DNA of 64,000 nucleotides from JAJYSO01 sp964495935 (GTDB lineage: Bacteria > Bacteroidota > Bacteroidia > Flavobacteriales > Flavobacteriaceae). Positions 8,092 to 17,118 of the stretch are shown piece after piece. The position numbers and the translations under genes are program-made. How positions within the stretch are numbered: position 1 is the stretch's first letter; each line of letters begins with the position of its first letter. The notes beneath the pieces are model-generated. The model had not been told where the DNA came from and searched no databases. It worked only from the letters and a program-made list of their open reading frames with translations. The stretch is from contig CAZBXQ010000006.1 in NCBI GenBank assembly GCA_964495935.1, positions 1 through 64,000 on the forward strand. The letters are read 5' to 3'.

Positions 8092-9348
8092 TTGAGACTC
8101 AAACTCGCATCCTTAGATAAGATTATCCTCCTCTTGATGGGGTTTAGTATTATAGTGGATATGCTCAACGGTTTTTTTATTCGAGAAATCGTTCATTTGC
8201 CAATCAGTCAGGGGTATAAACTACTGATCATGGGGCTAATGCTTATACGTCTGGCTCCCACCAAAGATTTTTTATCAGTCCTCTTTATCTTTTTGGGGTT
8301 TCAAGTGGCCCCCTGGGTCGGGTTGTTAAAAACAGAAAACTTCTCCTCCTATTTGGGAAATGTAATCGTTACCACCAAGTGGTTTATGGTTCCTTTGAGC
8401 TTCTTTTATTTTAAAATGCTTTTTAAAGGGAAATTTGTTGATCGTCTTGAACTCCCGATACGAAGGGTTTTTATCTTATCCTTTATATTTCTCAGTCTCA
8501 ACATGCTTTTGGGAGCATGGGGCTACGGCAGTGCGTTTTATTATGAAGGTTACCCCAACGCTGCCGGAACCAAAGGATATATTTATGCCGGAAACGAATT
8601 AACCATTCTGGTACTCGCTCTGGGATTTGTTATCGCTTCCTATCTTTATCAAAAGAAACGTCATTTGCTCAACGCACTTTTCTTTGCGGCATTTTTACTC
8701 TTTGCCTTTCTGATTACCTCAAAAACGGTGGTTGGCGGAGTAACGATTATATTTTTAATCCCGTATATCAGCTCCGTCAAATGGCGATTTAATCGTAAAT
8801 GGGTAGATGGGTTTATAGGCTTATGCGTTCTTGGACTACCCGCTCTTGTAGGTGCTTTTTACTACGGAATGACTCGATCGGGCTTTTTAAAAACCATTCA
8901 ATACAACAGCACGCTCAACGAAGATTTCTTAACGCTCCTGCTTTCTAATCGCAATACCTTTGTCATTAAAGGCTGGGAAGTTTTTTCTAAAGATTACAGC
9001 GTCCCGGAGCAGTTTTTCGGACTGGGAGAAGCCTATCATTTGTCTCGTGCTGGAGATCTGCCTGAACTCGATTTTATCACTATTCTCTTTTCCAACGGGA
9101 TACTGGGACTCTTGCTCCTCCTTTTTATCCTTCTGTTTTATTTTTTAAACGCCCGCTTGTTAATTTCAAAAAAAGGATATGTATATGCCAAACCCGTTTT
9201 TGTCTTTTTACTGTTTCTCTGCCTCGTGGCAAATTCGGCCGGACATGTTTTTAACTCCGGTATTGCCGGACTTTATATTGGAATGGCCATAGCATTGATG
9301 TTTTATCAACATCCTTCCCGTCAACCCGCCAAAATTTCCATTAAATAG
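8092..9348 (+). CDS. O-antigen polymerase/ligase-like membrane protein (first of two)
   Basis: This 418-residue protein has about 10-12 membrane spans and a large extracytoplasmic loop after residue 260, the layout of Wzy polymerases and O-antigen ligases. The loop includes NRNTFVIKGWEVFSKDY and a following GLGEAYH, resembling the segment before the last helices of Wzy proteins. The chosen start is a TTG; the first in-frame ATG lies 16 codons later, inside the first membrane helix. The second polymerase/ligase-like gene follows after 6 bp. Which one polymerises and which ligates cannot be decided. Confidence 0.7.
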   Translation: MRLKLASLDKIILLLMGFSIIVDMLNGFFIREIVHLPISQGYKLLIMGLMLIRLAPTKDFLSVLFIFLGFQVAPWVGLLKTENFSSYLGNVIVTTKWFMVPLSFFYFKMLFKGKFVDRLELPIRRVFILSFIFLSLNMLLGAWGYGSAFYYEGYPNAAGTKGYIYAGNELTILVLALGFVIASYLYQKKRHLLNALFFAAFLLFAFLITSKTVVGGVTIIFLIPYISSVKWRFNRKWVDGFIGLCVLGLPALVGAFYYGMTRSGFLKTIQYNSTLNEDFLTLLLSNRNTFVIKGWEVFSKDYSVPEQFFGLGEAYHLSRAGDLPELDFITILFSNGILGLLLLLFILLFYFLNARLLISKKGYVYAKPVFVFLLFLCLVANSAGHVFNSGIAGLYIGMAIALMFYQHPSRQPAKISIK

Positions 9349-9354
9349 ACAATT

Positions 9355-10665
9355 ATGGCTCTAAAAAGCTTTCGTTTTCCAAAACAAAACCGGCTCCAAA
9401 AGATAACTTTAGGAAGTATTTTTACAGTGGCCCTGCTTCTTCCCTTTTCCACAACATTCTCCAACATTGCTTTAGGGGGGGTCCTGATAACCACGGTTAT
9501 CGCATTTTTTACCTCGGGACTGAACCCCTCTTTATTTCGTCGAAAAGATTTTTATCTCCTCTCTCCGCTACTCTTTTTTTTATTGATTTTTATAGGGACC
9601 CTCTATTCCCCGTGGGATCATCAAACCTTTAAGGAGGTTAAAAGAATGCTGTTTATGGCGGTACTGCCTTTCCTGGCTCTACGACAGGATCTAAATCCTC
9701 AAAAAGCCTTAAAATTCGGAGCCGCAGGCCTCATTGCCGGGGCCTTGGGAAGCGCACTACTGTTACTGATCATCAATTTTATTAAAATCAGTTCGGAGCC
9801 GATAACCTGGTACACGGTTTTTAGTTATCACCACACCAGCTTCAACTTTACCGCCCCCTTGGGCATTCATCCTATTTATTTGGGGTCCTATTATGTCATG
9901 GCATTGGTTTTTCTCTCGCTGAATAGATTTACCTTTCCCTTTAAAAAAGTATTAATTACATGTGGCGCGGGAATCCTCTTGGTCGGAATCCTTTTTTTGA
10001 ATTCCCGAATGATCTACGGTATCACAGCCCTGATTTCTGTCCTTTTACTGATCAAAAAATTTCGATGGAAAGGTGTTGTCCTCCTGTTAATTGGTATAGT
10101 TATAAGTAGTTTTTTATTGCTCCCAAAAATGAGTAACACCTACTTATTCAACAAACTCGTGAAAGGAACACAATGGGAATTATCCCAAAACATCGGCACC
10201 TATAACACCGATCAAAAACACCCTGCAGATTCGCGTTTTTCCCGTTGGAAGGTGGCTTGGGAGCTTATTCGGGAGCAACCTCTATGGGGTTCGGGAACCG
10301 GTACAGAACGCGAAAAACTGGCACAGAAATTTAAGGCTTATAAGATGCAGGTTTCTTATGCGAGTCGATATAATGCGCACAATCAATTTATCGGTTTTAC
10401 CATTCGTTTCGGTATTTTCGGATTGTTATTTCTACTCTTTTATTTTTTTGGTAACTTCACTCGGGCTCTTCATAAAAGAAATCTGACCTTCATCTGTTTT
10501 CTACTGCTTATTTTGGGCATTTTCTTAATCGAAAACTATATCGACAGAAACATGGGGATTAATTTTGTCGCATTTTTCGGAACCCTATTTTATATGGAAT
10601 CTAAGCCGTCGAAACCTATGCGGTACGCAATCGCTGCCCCCGCTGAACAATTAAAAGTGTATTAA
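9355..10665 (+). CDS. O-antigen ligase family protein (Wzy_C domain)
   Basis: The 436-residue multi-spanning protein contains the Wzy_C signature region: SRWKVAWELIREQPLWGSG followed by a loop with YNAHNQFIGFTIRFGIFG. The histidine in NAHNQF is a conserved feature of WaaL/Wzy-type enzymes. These transfer or polymerise undecaprenyl-linked glycans at the periplasmic face. It is the more typical ligase-type member of the adjacent pair, and the 6-bp spacing indicates one transcript. It could still be a polymerase, since the two activities share a fold. Confidence 0.8.
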   Translation: MALKSFRFPKQNRLQKITLGSIFTVALLLPFSTTFSNIALGGVLITTVIAFFTSGLNPSLFRRKDFYLLSPLLFFLLIFIGTLYSPWDHQTFKEVKRMLFMAVLPFLALRQDLNPQKALKFGAAGLIAGALGSALLLLIINFIKISSEPITWYTVFSYHHTSFNFTAPLGIHPIYLGSYYVMALVFLSLNRFTFPFKKVLITCGAGILLVGILFLNSRMIYGITALISVLLLIKKFRWKGVVLLLIGIVISSFLLLPKMSNTYLFNKLVKGTQWELSQNIGTYNTDQKHPADSRFSRWKVAWELIREQPLWGSGTGTEREKLAQKFKAYKMQVSYASRYNAHNQFIGFTIRFGIFGLLFLLFYFFGNFTRALHKRNLTFICFLLLILGIFLIENYIDRNMGINFVAFFGTLFYMESKPSKPMRYAIAAPAEQLKVY

Positions 10666-10779
10666 ACTTCAGGGAAGACCTCCATACGACAGACGGGCCT
10701 TGGGGAATCAGCCCCGGCTATCCCGGCCGTAGGAACCAACGGCAAAGGAGGATTAAATTTCTGTTTTTCTTTTTGGAAT

Positions 10780-11565
10780 CTACGTTCTGTTGCGGCGCAA
10801 AAGCCACAGCTTTGCATAGCGCGTAAAAACCGTATATCCCTGAATGTAGGAAATGGTAAGCCCCACTACTCCATCCCGAAAACCTCCTTGAATAATATAG
10901 TGCTTGAAAAACTTCCAAAACGGTTTAACAACAAAATGAAAAGCCGTTAGTTTTCCGGTTCTTTCATCAAAATCGCGGGCCTGCCACCAAGCATAACGAT
11001 TTATTTTTTCAAAATATTGATCCAGTGAAATATACGTGTTGTGATAGAGCTTATTCTCAAGTTTACAAACTTTACCATCGGCAATAATTTCTTCGTGAAC
11101 ACGCTTGTCATTATACCGACATTTACTTTTTCGAAACAAACGAATCACCTTATCATTTTTCCAACCGCTGTGTTTGACTCGTTTTCCCATAAAATGATTT
11201 TTTCGACCAATCCAATAGGCTACCGTTCCATTTTTACCGGGATCCTCAAGTGTTTTTAAAATCTCTCTTCTCAATTCTTCATCCACTCTCTCATCAGCAT
11301 CCAATAGTAATATCCATTCATATTGTGCCTGTGGAATGGCCCAGTTCTTCTGTCGGGAGGGGTAATCAAATTTTCGATAAATAACGTTATCGGCTAATTT
11401 CTCGGCTTTTTCGGCTGTACCGTCATCGCTATGGCTTTCGACAACAAGAATTTCGTCTGCAAAATTAACGGAGGCAATCACTTCCTCAATATTATGAACT
11501 TCATTTCCGACCGGAATTATAGCCGTTAAACGATGACGTTTTCCCATTATGTTCTTCGTAGCCAT
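10780..11565 (-). CDS. Family 2 glycosyltransferase, WaaE-like
   Basis: The product of about 261 residues has a single GT-A domain: LTAIIPVGNEVHNIEEVI at the N-terminus, then VVESHSDDGT, and LLLDADERVDEEL with the metal-binding DxD (DAD). The ESxSxDGT form and the following FDYPSRQKNW are characteristic of the WaaE/KdtX group that adds a glucose to LPS core. ATG codons at 11565 and 11547 are both possible starts; the longer in-frame start at 11577 would be a TTG. It converges with the ligase-like gene and probably closes the polysaccharide locus. Confidence 0.85.
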   Translation of the reverse strand: MATKNIMGKRHRLTAIIPVGNEVHNIEEVIASVNFADEILVVESHSDDGTAEKAEKLADNVIYRKFDYPSRQKNWAIPQAQYEWILLLDADERVDEELRREILKTLEDPGKNGTVAYWIGRKNHFMGKRVKHSGWKNDKVIRLFRKSKCRYNDKRVHEEIIADGKVCKLENKLYHNTYISLDQYFEKINRYAWWQARDFDERTGKLTAFHFVVKPFWKFFKHYIIQGGFRDGVVGLTISYIQGYTVFTRYAKLWLLRRNRT

Positions 11566-12055
11566 AGTTGAAAACAAATAATCAAGGGAATAAGAAGAGT
11601 CGTGCGTTTACCTCGTTAAGAATCCCCGATTCCTCCTTTCAGCTCCCCAAAAAAATGTACTCTAAGCTTAGGTTTACTTAAAAGTAAAATAAAAAACAAG
11701 ACACACCATTCCTGTAGTCCTCTATTGCAAAACCCTGAGGATTTCAATCCTCTTCAAAAGGCCAATGAAACAAAGTCCGGCAAATATACAGTTTCTAATT
11801 CAAATTTTTAAAACCTATAGAAACTTCTGTAATCCGCCGAATCAACATCTTGTTCAAGGTCTTTAAGGGCTGATGGGGAAATTGAAAAACTCGGAGTCTA
11901 AACAGCTATAAAAGGTACTCTTTCTTCTGACAACCTTTTCCGTTCAAAATGAATGTGAGAATTTTAAAAATTCAGTGGAATTCCGGTTAAGAAGAGTCTT
12001 TAAAGTTTTTAAAAACTCCGCCTTTCAAGCCCCTTATTTCGTAATTTTGCAACTT
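11566..12055. other. Intergenic region without a recognisable gene
   Basis: About 490 bp lie between the divergent GT2 and M28 peptidase genes. The region is AT-rich with many short homopolymer runs. No ORF of convincing composition or RNA gene was seen. The only element assigned is the promoter box just upstream of the peptidase. Confidence 0.4.
12042..12049 (+). promoter_or_regulatory. Candidate -7 promoter box TAATTTTG
   Basis: The box fits TAnnTTTG and ends 6 bases before the ATG at 12056. This gives a very short leader and argues for that ATG rather than the in-frame GTG 81 bp upstream. Confidence 0.45.
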
Positions 12056-12886
12056 ATGGAAGCAAATATAGAGAGGTTATTCAAAGATATCGAGGCATTA
12101 ACTTCGATTTATCCTTACCGAAACTATAAAAATACGGAAAGCTTAAAAAAAGCGGCAGATTACATCAAAAAAGAATTGAATACTTCGGGTTTGCCCTACT
12201 CCACACAGCATTGGGATGCCCGGGGCAATACCTATGAAAATATTATCGCTTCTTACCAACCGAAAAAGAAACAACGATTAATTATAGGGGCCCACTACGA
12301 TATTTATAAAGATCAACCGGGTGCTGACGACAATGCGAGTGGCGTTGCAGGTGTATTGGAATTAACCCGATTACTTCAAGACTATCATCCCGCCCTAAAT
12401 TACGGAATTGATATAGTGGCTTTTTGCCTGGAAGAACCTCCTTTTTTCAGAAAAAAAGAAATGGGAAGTTATGTTCACGCGCAATCTCTTGCGGGTAAAA
12501 GCCATGATATTTTAGGAATGATAGCCCTGGAGATGATCGGCTATTACACCGGAAAACCGGGCGCAGTTAAAAATCGGAAAGAGCTTATCGTCTCCGGAAT
12601 CCGGAAGTTCGACCACTTTAATAAAAAGGTTTCCAACCTTTTAAAAATATCACCAAAGTTGAACTCAAGGCGATTGGCTTTTGCCGATAAATATAAGAAT
12701 AATGGCCCCTCCGATCATCGGAATTATTGGCCTTTTGGAATTCCTGCCGTGATGATTATCGGTTCGGGCGGAAATGGAAACCCCAACTATCATAAAGTGA
12801 CCGACACCATAGAAACCTTAGATTTTGAAACCCTGAAAATCGCGGTAGAAAGTATAGCCAACCTCGCTTTTAACTTCTCCCCTTAA
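12056..12886 (+). CDS. M28-family zinc peptidase
   Basis: The 276-residue product has the M28 zinc-ligand pattern: H80 and D82 in GAHYDIY, D91/D92 in GADDNASG, the acidic pair EE near residues 126-127 (catalytic base and ligand), and a late histidine in NYHKVTDTIETLD. These bimetal exopeptidases remove amino acids or related groups. No signal peptide or lipobox is visible at the chosen start, so it may be cytoplasmic. It is an isolated transcription unit, with a convergent gene downstream. Confidence 0.85.
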   Translation: MEANIERLFKDIEALTSIYPYRNYKNTESLKKAADYIKKELNTSGLPYSTQHWDARGNTYENIIASYQPKKKQRLIIGAHYDIYKDQPGADDNASGVAGVLELTRLLQDYHPALNYGIDIVAFCLEEPPFFRKKEMGSYVHAQSLAGKSHDILGMIALEMIGYYTGKPGAVKNRKELIVSGIRKFDHFNKKVSNLLKISPKLNSRRLAFADKYKNNGPSDHRNYWPFGIPAVMIIGSGGNGNPNYHKVTDTIETLDFETLKIAVESIANLAFNFSP

Positions 12887-12955
12887 TCCTCCATTTTGAT
12901 GTTACCGACACGTTATGAGCCTCCTAAAAAGCCCCTTCACAAATTTTATAGCAGG

Positions 12956-13417
12956 TTAGGGTTCCTGCTTTTTAAGCCAGGAAATCATTTCATCTACCTC
13001 CTTCGGACTTAATTTTGCCTCCTTGTGAAGGAACAAATACGAGGGAAGCGGCATCCTTCCGGTTTCGATTTGTTCGACCATAGAACGGAGTAATCGTTCT
13101 TTTGTACGATCGGTATAACTTCCCCACTCGTTAAAATTCAATTCTTTTTTCCCTTTCTCGATATGACTTTCCACAAGGAACCGGGCGGGCTGAATAAAAT
13201 CATACCAATCATATTTTGTGGTATTACTGTGACAATTATAACAGGAAGTCTCAAGTGTCCTAACAACCCGCCTCGGCAAAGCCTTCCGAGATCTTACAAA
13301 ATCCAGCGTATCGATCACCTGATCCGGCTCCTGATAATTTTTCTCAGGCTGATAAAATTGAAAAGCAATAAAGAGCAGTGCGACTATAAGGATTCCCCTC
13401 TTCCACCATGGCTTCAT
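12956..13417 (-). CDS. Haem-binding domain protein, membrane-anchored
   Basis: This 153-residue protein has an N-terminal membrane anchor (residues 8-22) and then a c-type haem site CYNCH (C59, C62, H63) followed by KYDWYDFIQP. This matches the Bacteroidota haem-binding-domain family. The rest is helical with a second region MISWLKK near the end. The domain should face the periplasm. Its electron partners are unknown. It starts 3 bp after the end of the DUF3347 gene on the same strand, so the two are probably co-transcribed. Confidence 0.8.
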   Translation of the reverse strand: MKPWWKRGILIVALLFIAFQFYQPEKNYQEPDQVIDTLDFVRSRKALPRRVVRTLETSCYNCHSNTTKYDWYDFIQPARFLVESHIEKGKKELNFNEWGSYTDRTKERLLRSMVEQIETGRMPLPSYLFLHKEAKLSPKEVDEMISWLKKQEP

Positions 13418-13419
13418 CT

Positions 13420-13980
13420 TTAATATTCTTTTTCAACGCTTCCACAGTTTTCGAATTCCGGACCATAAGGGTTTTTTTCAGCCTCCTCCTTGTCGCTAAT
13501 CCAATAGGCTCCTTTATTTTCGTTATAATCGGGGCAAAAAATTCGATAGAGTTTTTCGGGAGTTCCAAACATTTCGAGCAGGTCATTGACATCACGACTC
13601 AGAAAATCCAAATGTTCCCGTTGGTGAAAAATATGATCTGCATTCTTACTGATATGTTCAGCATTCACCTCGGCATCATCCATAATATCGGTAAAGTCAT
13701 CGCCCTGTTGACTGGCGATCACCGGATTGTCAAACTCTTTTAAAGCCGCCCATAAATTTTTACCGGCCTCTGCGGCAGCCTCTCCACGATCCTTCGCCAG
13801 CGCATCGACCAATATCAAGTAGTTTTCAATAATGGGTTTGAGGGTCTCTTCTGAACTTACATTTTCAACATCCTCCAAGGCTTTTCTCTCTGTATCTTTT
13901 GCTTCTCGAGAGTTTTTTCCTTTACAGGAAGTAAGAACGATCAAAAGCACCATAGAGCATCCAATTAATATCCTTTTCAT
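13420..13980 (-). CDS. DUF3347 lipoprotein
   Basis: The 186-residue product starts with a lipoprotein signal peptide ending in LTSC (C19). The mature part resembles DUF3347: an ENYLILVDALAKD helix, a central helical region with HLDFLSRD, and a C-terminal segment with KGAYWISDKEEAEKNPYG and ENCG. DUF3347 proteins are often linked to metal or cytochrome functions in Bacteroidota. The gene directly precedes the haem-binding-domain gene, which suggests a shared envelope redox or metal role. The exact function is unknown. Confidence 0.75.
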   Translation of the reverse strand: MKRILIGCSMVLLIVLTSCKGKNSREAKDTERKALEDVENVSSEETLKPIIENYLILVDALAKDRGEAAAEAGKNLWAALKEFDNPVIASQQGDDFTDIMDDAEVNAEHISKNADHIFHQREHLDFLSRDVNDLLEMFGTPEKLYRIFCPDYNENKGAYWISDKEEAEKNPYGPEFENCGSVEKEY

Positions 13981-14192
13981 AATACAATTTTATGAGGTAT
14001 TATCATTTCCATCCAGTGAAGGTAGTAAAAATTATGCCTTTCGGGGAGTCCGCTCTTATTTTATCATGTAAAGAATACCGCCAAGCGATAAATTTTAAAG
14101 CCATTTCCCCTGCATTAATAATTGCTCGCAACTTTTTGTAGGGGATTTAAAAAGGCTCTATAAAGAGGTTTAAAAGTTTAAATAACCGCAAT

Positions 14193-14222
14193 AAAAAACG
14201 ACCACTCCTTCGGAATAGTCGT
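14193..14222 (-). terminator. Intrinsic terminator of the ilv operon
   Basis: On the minus strand ACGACTATTCC pairs with GAGTGGTCGT around a GAAG loop (about 10 pairs, two of them G-U) and is followed by six T. It lies about 30 bp after the ilvA stop codon. Confidence 0.8.
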
Positions 14223-14251
14223 CTGTATTAATTTTTAAAAAATGGCTGTAT

Positions 14252-15496
14252 TTAAAAAATTAAATGCGTAAATAACTCGTCGTGTTCGTTGAGATATTGA
14301 TAGCTAAATCGTCTCTCCTTAAGCCGTTCTTCTATTTTTTCAAAATCCTCTTGATTTTTTAATTCGATTCCTACAACTGCAGGACCATTTTCCCGGTTAT
14401 TTTTTTTGGAGAACTGAAAATAAGTAATATCATCTTCCGGTCCCAAAACACAGTTTACAAACTCTTTCAGAGCTCCCGGTCGCTGCGGAAAATTCACTAT
14501 AAAATAGTGTTTTAGCCCCTCATAAATCAAAGCACGTTCTTTGATTTCTTCAGTTCGCGTGATGTCGTTATTACTTCCACTAACAACGCAAACCACGTTC
14601 TTCCCCCGGATTTCATCTTTATAAAAATCCAATGCAGCAATCGATAAGGCACCGGCAGGTTCAACCACAATGGCCTCCTCATTATACAATTGTAAAATCG
14701 TACTACAAACTTTTCCTTCGGGTACGGCAATAATGTCGGTTAAGGTTTCTTTACAAATCGAAAAAGTCTTCTTCCCCACTCGTTTTACCGCGGCTCCATC
14801 GACAAACTTATCGATACGCTCGAGTGCAATTACCTCGCCCGCAGCAATAGAAGCTTTCATCGAAGCGGCTCCTTTCGGCTCGACACCAATAATCTTGGTT
14901 TTGGGACTCAGTTCCTTCAATACGGAACTAACGCCCGATGCCAATCCACCGCCCCCAATAGGAACAAAAAGATAATCAATAGGAGCTTCGGCGTCTTCCA
15001 TCAATTCTAAACCAATGGTTCCCTGTCCGGCAATAACATCATCATCATCAAAAGGGCGAACGGGAATAGCCCCGTACTCGTCCGCAAAACGATCGGCTTC
15101 TTCATTGGACTCATCAAAAGTATCCCCGCGCAAGACGATATCCACTTTTTTTTGTCCGAAAAGCTTAACCTGTTTAATTTTTTGTTGAGGTGTTGCTACC
15201 GGCATAAAAATAGAAGCCTTGATATCCAGTTTTTTACAAGCATAGGCAACCCCTTGCGCATGGTTTCCGGCACTCGCACAAACCACTCCTTTAGCCGCTT
15301 CTTCGGGACTCAGGGAAGCAATTTTATTATAGGCACCACGCAGCTTATACGAGCGAACGGGTTGTAAGTCCTCTCTTTTTAACGAAACCTGAGCAGAAAA
15401 TTTTCTGCTCAGGTTTTCGTTTTTGGTAAGAGGAGTATGTAAAGCAACACCCTCGATACGTCGCTTAGCCTCCTCTACCTTTTTTACATCAATCAT
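14252..15496 (-). CDS. ilvA: Threonine ammonia-lyase (threonine dehydratase)
   Basis: IlvA deaminates threonine to 2-oxobutanoate, the first committed step of isoleucine synthesis. The 414-residue protein has a type II PLP fold with the Schiff-base lysine in SYKLRGAYNKI and the loops SAGNHAQG and GGGGLASG. A C-terminal ACT-like domain (from about residue 325, HYFIVNFPQRPGALKEF) is expected to sense isoleucine. It is the last gene of the ilv operon and its start overlaps the end of ilvC by 4 bp. The length and regulatory domain point to the biosynthetic rather than the catabolic form. Confidence 0.95.
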   Translation of the reverse strand: MIDVKKVEEAKRRIEGVALHTPLTKNENLSRKFSAQVSLKREDLQPVRSYKLRGAYNKIASLSPEEAAKGVVCASAGNHAQGVAYACKKLDIKASIFMPVATPQQKIKQVKLFGQKKVDIVLRGDTFDESNEEADRFADEYGAIPVRPFDDDDVIAGQGTIGLELMEDAEAPIDYLFVPIGGGGLASGVSSVLKELSPKTKIIGVEPKGAASMKASIAAGEVIALERIDKFVDGAAVKRVGKKTFSICKETLTDIIAVPEGKVCSTILQLYNEEAIVVEPAGALSIAALDFYKDEIRGKNVVCVVSGSNNDITRTEEIKERALIYEGLKHYFIVNFPQRPGALKEFVNCVLGPEDDITYFQFSKKNNRENGPAVVGIELKNQEDFEKIEERLKERRFSYQYLNEHDELFTHLIF

Positions 15497-16539
15497 TGTT
15501 GATTAGGTCTCAATTTTCGAACCGTTTTTCCAGCTTGCCAGATCTCGCTCTCACGAAGTTCTTTTAGTTCTTCATTCAGTTTATCACGATAATCCGGCTT
15601 ACTGTTTGCTTCAATGACAATTTCAGCTTCTTTTCCGGTTTTTACACTGTCGTATAAATCTTCAAATACCGGCGACATGGCGTCTCTAAACTTGTCTTTC
15701 CAGTCTAACGCCCCGCGTTGAGCCGTAGTCGAACAATTGGCATACATCCAGTCCATTCCATTCTGAGCTACTAACGGCATCAAGGATTCTGTCAATTCCT
15801 CAACCGTTTCATTAAAGGCCTCACTGGGGGAATGCCCGTTTTTTCTCAAGACGTTATATTGAGCTTCAAATGCACCGGCAATAGCCCCCATCAGGATCCC
15901 TCGTTCTCCGGTCAAATCACTATACACTTCTTTTTCAAAAGTGGTCTCAAATAAATATCCGGATCCGATTCCGATTCCGATGGCCAATGCCCGATCTTTT
16001 GCTTTTCCGGTAGCATCCTGGTAAACCGCAAAACTGGAATTCAATCCCTGTCCTGCCAAGTACATGCTGCGAAGGGATGTTCCCGATCCCTTGGGAGCAG
16101 CCATAATCACATCAATCCCCTCGGGAGGTACAATTCCGGTTTTCTCATGGAAAGTAATCCCGAAACCATGTGAAAAGTAAAGTGCTTTTCCATCGGTCAA
16201 ATGCTTTTTCATGGTTGGCCAAACCTGAATTTGCCCCGCATCTGAGAGTAGATTCATGAGGATTGTACCCTTTTCACAGGCTTCCTCAATTTCAAAAAGG
16301 GTTTCTCCTTCTACCCAACCATCTTCAATCGCTTTATCCCAACTGGAAGAGCCTTTTCGTTGTCCAACAATAACTTTAAATCCGCTGTCCCGTAAGTTAA
16401 GTGCTTGTCCCGGACCCTGAACTCCATAGCCGATAACAGCCATCGTTTCACCCCCCAAAACTTCTTTTGCTTTGTTCAATGTAAATTCTTCTCGCGTAAC
16501 TACGTTTTCGGTTACTCCTCCAAAATTTAATTTTCCCAT
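15493..16539 (-). CDS. ilvC: Ketol-acid reductoisomerase
   Basis: IlvC converts acetolactate and acetohydroxybutyrate to the dihydroxy acids of valine and isoleucine synthesis with NADPH. The 348-residue protein carries the dinucleotide loop VIGYGVQGPGQA near residue 40, followed by VGQRKGSS for phosphate recognition, and the magnesium region DLTGERG. It is the short (class I length) form without the C-terminal duplication of enterobacterial IlvC. It lies between ilvN and ilvA in the operon. Confidence 0.96.
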   Translation of the reverse strand: MGKLNFGGVTENVVTREEFTLNKAKEVLGGETMAVIGYGVQGPGQALNLRDSGFKVIVGQRKGSSSWDKAIEDGWVEGETLFEIEEACEKGTILMNLLSDAGQIQVWPTMKKHLTDGKALYFSHGFGITFHEKTGIVPPEGIDVIMAAPKGSGTSLRSMYLAGQGLNSSFAVYQDATGKAKDRALAIGIGIGSGYLFETTFEKEVYSDLTGERGILMGAIAGAFEAQYNVLRKNGHSPSEAFNETVEELTESLMPLVAQNGMDWMYANCSTTAQRGALDWKDKFRDAMSPVFEDLYDSVKTGKEAEIVIEANSKPDYRDKLNEELKELRESEIWQAGKTVRKLRPNQQ

Positions 16540-16560
16540 TACTTTTTTATTTTCGGTTTA

Positions 16561-17091
16561 TTAATTATTACTTTCAAATTTCTTTAATTGATCGTGGAAG
16601 CCCTCACTATCTTTGATAATAGCGACCCGGGCACCTCTTACAAATTCAATCAGGCCGTAAGGTTCAAAAAACTTAATCACCCGATCTACTTCTTCATGGT
16701 GACCGGTAGCTTCAAAAACAATGTAATCCTTACGAATCGCAACTGCTCGCGATCCAAACTGACGGAGCAAGCGTTCCACCTTGATCTTTTCGGCGACAGA
16801 TTCTGCCGATACCTTATATAATGCCATTTCCTGCCATATAATCTCATCTTCGGTATGGAAATAGGCTTTAATCACTTCGACTTGTTTTTCAATCTGTCGA
16901 ATCAGTTTAATTACATTTTCCTCGGTTTCATGAATCACAATGGTAAATCGATGAATCCCTTCAACCTCAGAAACTGCCGTATTTAAATTATCGATATTGA
17001 TTTTTCGTCTTGAAAAAATATTTGATAAACGCCCTAATATTCCTACCCGGTCTTCGGCATAGACGGTAAGCGTAAATTCTTTTTTCTCCAT
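16561..17091 (-). CDS. ilvN: Acetolactate synthase small (regulatory) subunit
   Basis: This is the regulatory subunit that gives the IlvB catalytic subunit valine feedback control. The 176-residue protein begins with an ACT domain (TVYAEDRVGILGRLSNIF) and has a second small domain containing VIKFFEPYGLIEFVRG. Its length is normal for the family. It directly follows ilvB with a 27-bp gap and precedes ilvC, as in most Bacteroidota. Confidence 0.95.
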   Translation of the reverse strand: MEKKEFTLTVYAEDRVGILGRLSNIFSRRKINIDNLNTAVSEVEGIHRFTIVIHETEENVIKLIRQIEKQVEVIKAYFHTEDEIIWQEMALYKVSAESVAEKIKVERLLRQFGSRAVAIRKDYIVFEATGHHEEVDRVIKFFEPYGLIEFVRGARVAIIKDSEGFHDQLKKFESNN

Positions 17092-17118
17092 GTATTTATA
17101 AATAAAGTTAGTATTCGA

